A stretch of 64,000 bases of DNA, from assembly GCA_963920635.1 (NCBI GenBank), contig OY987301.1:18456501-18520500 (forward strand), given 5' to 3'. How positions within the stretch are numbered: position 1 is the first letter of the stretch; every line of letters starts with the position of its first letter. The position numbers and the translations under genes are program-made. Shown piece after piece: positions 60,668 through 64,000 of this stretch. The notes under the pieces were generated by a model. That model saw only the letters and a program-made list of their open reading frames with translations, made no database searches and was not told the DNA's origin. Origin of the DNA: Pseudeuparius sepicola (Eukaryota; Arthropoda; Insecta; Coleoptera; Anthribidae).

Positions 60668-62049
60668 TTATTCTTCATAGGCTGCATTTTTATATCCTGA
60701 TTCTGAACAATCTTTGGTACTATTCGAAGATACTTGTGATTGTTCTCCTTTCAGAATAAACTGAATTTCATCTAATGTTTTTCCTTTCGTTTCAGGAATA
60801 AACAACATTGTGAAAATTGTAGTACAGAAGCAAGAACATGCAAAAATATAAAATGGTACTTGTATTCCAAAAGCATTTCTCAATTGATGATATATCTGAA
60901 GTGATATCACCGAAAACCCAACGTAGAAAGCATCAGATAGTGTCATTCCAATAGCTTTAACTTTAGCTGGAAACAGTTCCGCTGTCAGTACTATCGGAAC
61001 CAAACCTATTCCAAATTTGAATGCTGCTGCATAGCACATTACAAGCAACAGTGGTATCCAGCTGACCTGCAGTACGTCTACTCCATTATTTTTTAACGTG
61101 AAATATACTGCAAGAAGTAAAAGGCAGGTACCAGCACATATGCCTGAAGTAATGAGCAGAACCCTTCTACCAAAGTTGTCTATAGCCAAAGAAGCTGACA
61201 TTGCCGAACAAAACATCACCGCTGAAAACATGATTGCTCCTGTCGACGACGCTACGTGGATCGAGCCGCCCTCCTCAAGAATCGAATGAAGATTCATTAG
61301 CATGACGCTGATGCTGCTCATGTGTTGGGAACCATTTAACATAACCATGATTATTAGAGCTTTTCTATTACTTTTGACCAAAATCAAATCTTGCGGTCTT
61401 CCCTTTTCGCTCTTTTGCCTTTCCACGGCCTTTGAAATTTCTTTTAGTTCGGCATCGATGTCGTCAGTTTGTCGAAGCCTCCTCAGATGTTCTCTGGCTT
61501 CTTCTGGCCTATTTTTGTACAGAAGATAATACGGAGAGTCTGGCATAAACGGAAACGTGACTAGTTCTATAGAAATGATGCAAACTCCTAAGATACATGG
61601 TACATAGATGGGCACAAACGGCGCCACGCAGTAAACTAAAAGAATCCCTGTAAGCATCATGAGGTAGATAATACTAGAAAGGAAACCACGGATCTTTTGG
61701 TCTGCCATTTCTGCGATGTACATCGGAGCTGCGACGAACGCCATATCCCCAGCCATGCCGGCGAAGAACCGCGCGAAGAAGATGTACTCGACGCTGGGCG
61801 CCACAGCCATGATTATCCAAGCGATCAGCGTCGTCGTGGCGGAGGTTAGCAACGATTTCTTCCTTCCTATCTTGTCGACGAGGTACATGGTGACTGGCAG
61901 GCCGCAGCAGGCGCCAAGCATGAGGATGGTCTCCAACCATTCCGCCTGGCTTTCGGTGACCTCCACGGGACTGTCTTTGCTGAGGAGGATGGGGATGACT
62001 GGGGCTGTCCAACCGTACTGCATGCCATCTGATATGCAGGATAGTGTAC
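60668..62049 (-). CDS. MFS sugar porter 5 (Tret1-like), main exon only, 5' incomplete
   Basis: Exon 2 is 60668-62049, with a TCCTTTCAG acceptor in the same phase as its paralogues; the coding part reads TLSCISDGMQYGW onward. I found no matching first exon between 62050 and 64000, so exon 1 is probably outside the window. Counting from the Met at 62023, signatures are DKIGRK 50-55, EMADQKIRG, PDSP 161-164 (Asp replaces the usual Glu), DNFGRR 282-287 and PETKGKTLDEI 410-420. TM7 reads QHMSSIS (233-239) and TM10 GIGLVPIV, so it also lacks the GLUT pocket residues, and additionally the TM7 Gly. The tail after the PETKGKTL motif is long and Ser-rich. The first 340 bp of the exon are strikingly GC-rich compared with the rest. 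A possible AATAAA lies at 60523-60528 (minus). Confidence 0.88.
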
Positions 62050-64000
62050 CTGAAAGGAGAAGAATAAGTTGAGATAGGTACCTAGAAGGAGTGGGCGAAA
62101 CTCTGTTTCAGATTTCTGTTGACGATTTTGGGTTGAATTCCGTAACATAATTTGACAACGTTTTACAGTTGAACTTCCCTTTCACCTGTTTACACTTTTC
62201 GTTCAGTTAAATGTGGTAGTGCACCCATACAGGGCTCATGGGAGAGGGGGGTTCGTTTTATTTTGTTCACACTGCCTTTTCGAGATTTGACATTTGACCA
62301 ATTATTTAATGATTTACCTTTATGGATTTACGTATTCACTAGTAATTTACCCAGTGGTAGTTCCACTATATGCCATGTTAAGTTTCACGATTTTTAAAAA
62401 ACCCATTTGAGATTAAATAACATGCGACTTCAGCATTTTTTTAAAGATTGTATTCGACAAGTAAGTTTTAATTTAATATTCATTTATCTTTACCTTGAGG
62501 TTACACTATTATAGGTGACACTGAAGATGGCTTGTTAGCCGAAAGCGCTCTGTCATGTTTTTTTAAATATGTATTTTGTGCGCATAGTGTAATGTCTATT
62601 TTCATCTCGTTTAAAATTCATATTTCCTCAAGTTTGACACCCCTATATATTTTTTGATTAAATTTAGCCCAATATACGCGCCGCGCCAATCCTTTCTTCT
62701 CGCTTCAGTAAAATACCACCAGGTAATTACCTAGACTGACGGCAAGCGGCTGGTGCTGCCTTACTCGAAGATATTCTACGTTAGGTAGCACAGGACCGTA
62801 ATTAGCAAATCAAAACGCGAAGAAAAGCTAGACAAATCTTATAAATAATAATAATAATAATAATAAATTTATTTAATAATAATAATAAATTTATTTACCA
62901 TTACCATTATAAAATACAATAGGTAAAATAGGTAAATTTAAAAAGTGACAACATATTCTTATTCAGGATCGCCTAAAACCTAACTGTACATATAATTTCA
63001 TTGTTCTAGTTAGTATACAGGGTGCGCTTAAAAATTAAGTTTGATTTTTCAAGAATAACAAACAAGAACTATTACAAATGGACACATTTCGACGATATTT
63101 TGGCATAATCGTAGTTTTACTCATATCCTTATATCACAAAGCTAAATATATAAATTATACAAATGTAACTCAGTGCACACGTGCTGCGCACTCGGCAGTC
63201 TGTCCAGATCTTTTCCCATAAAGAGTCCATTGCTCATAGAGATACAACTGTTTTATTGAAAAGTGCATGATTAATACAGTAGTCTAATCCAGATGACTAA
63301 TATTTATAAGTATTTAGGTATTATCAAGTGTTTTTTACACACCCTGTTAAATTTTTAACAAAAATTCTGAGATACGAGGAAAACTGCGATTGTGCCAAAA
63401 TATCCGCAAAATGCACCCATTTGTTTCCTTCTAAAATGGCATTTTTGCAGCTACAGCGATATAACCTTATTAAGACACAATGAGACTTTTTAAGTGCACG
63501 ATTTTTAATTTATATTACCAAGTATTAGAACCATGCCCTATATACTGAAACCAGATTTTAAAGAATTCTAATAATTAATGTTCAATAACCCTCATTCTTG
63601 GGTCTTTTCAGCAAATATATTATTAGTGAAACTATACTATTCTTTATAAACTCTAAGCTTTCGTTCTGAATATTTAGAACTTCAACCCGGCTATGGAGAG
63701 AGTAAGAAAAATTGCATTTATATTTCCTATAAATAAGTTGAATACTCACATTTATATTATACAAAAGTCATTTTAATCGTTAAAATGTATAAATTATACA
63801 CATACCATAATAAGTTATTCGTATAAATTTATAAACATTTGTAAAAATATTTCAATAAAAATTATTTGGCATATTGGTTAGTTTGTTATGTTTTTTTGTT
63901 TACATAGCCTACTAGACTAACAATAATAATAAATGTTTTCTAAAATTCATCAGTTTTAACGCTTTGTAGAATTATACAGGGTGTATACTTTTATAAATAA
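62050..64000. other. AT-rich region upstream of porter 5 main exon
   Basis: This is probably the first intron of porter 5. It contains a CTGAAGA..CGAAA hairpin (62516-62556), an (AAT)n run (62841-62893) and CAGGGTG ends next to TA at 63018 and 63973. A degraded inverted repeat is also present (about 63085-63125 with 63375-63420). No first exon found. Confidence 0.4.

Noticed and set aside
61674..62148. GC-rich frames opposite or out of phase with porter 5
   Set aside because: Shadows of the porter 5 exon, caused by its GC-rich start.
62380..62460. Possible first exon for porter 5 (ATGGCATATAGTGG.. then GTAAAT, minus strand)
   Set aside because: It ends in the wrong phase for the exon 2 acceptor and lacks the shared N-terminal pattern.
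1..64000. CRISPR arrays, operons, bacterial signals
   Set aside because: The window is eukaryotic; the repeats lack CRISPR spacing, and the genes contain introns.

Overview
This window looks like nuclear DNA from an insect, most likely a repeat-rich beetle. The reasons are the AT-rich composition, exon/intron genes with GT..AG junctions, frequent taggtacctac-type motifs, and sugar-transporter proteins of the kind annotated as Tret1-like in beetles. The order-level guess is inference from protein style, not a search result.

The only clear host genes are five MFS sugar-porter genes, all on the minus strand and arranged head to tail: 22281-23741, 28878-32557, 42018-45938, 51213-56402 and 60668-62049 (the last is 5'-incomplete). 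Each has the same structure: a tiny first exon of 16-21 codons ending in phase 1, then one large exon carrying all predicted membrane segments. Four of the five first exons lie in the window. A sixth, orphan first exon of the same type lies at 59470-59527 and may be an alternative start for the fourth gene. The second and fourth genes are recent duplicates, with matching promoters, and flank the more diverged third gene. All five keep the sugar-porter signatures (GRK/GRR loops, PES, PETKGKTL). All five have lost residues that line the glucose pocket in GLUT-type porters: the second Gln and the Asn of TM7 and the Trp of TM10. Their substrate may therefore not be a standard hexose or trehalose. 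GATA-type sites sit just upstream of the first exons of genes 1 and 3 and of the orphan exon, which fits gut expression (inference).

Almost everything else that I can interpret is mobile DNA. (a) Four elements have perfect 8-bp target duplications and hAT-like ends: 9548-10599, 19716-20804 (with a transposase remnant and a matching empty site at 43770), 30625-32091 and 48125-49186. (b) A large set of TA-flanked elements has terminal inverted repeats, very long in most copies, mostly starting CAGGGTG or CAGTGTG: 7948, 12541, 16255, 27696, 33997, 36903, 40402, 44164 and 57767. One carries the C-terminal tail of a mariner-like transposase. (c) There are smaller MITE-like inverted repeats, a TA-flanked 2-kb element (33465-35515) nested in an older foldback, a THAP-domain first exon (21308), a two-exon retroelement-like pseudogene (39417-40035), and 5S-like and tRNA-like relics. 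These elements fill most of the first introns of the transporter genes.

Layout: 1-22.2 kb mobile DNA with the THAP exon; 22.3-23.8 kb gene 1; 23.8-28.8 kb repeats; 28.9-32.6 kb gene 2; 33-42 kb nested foldbacks; 42-46 kb gene 3; 46-51 kb repeats; 51.2-56.4 kb gene 4; 56.4-60.6 kb repeats plus the orphan exon; 60.7-62.05 kb gene 5; then AT-rich sequence to the end.
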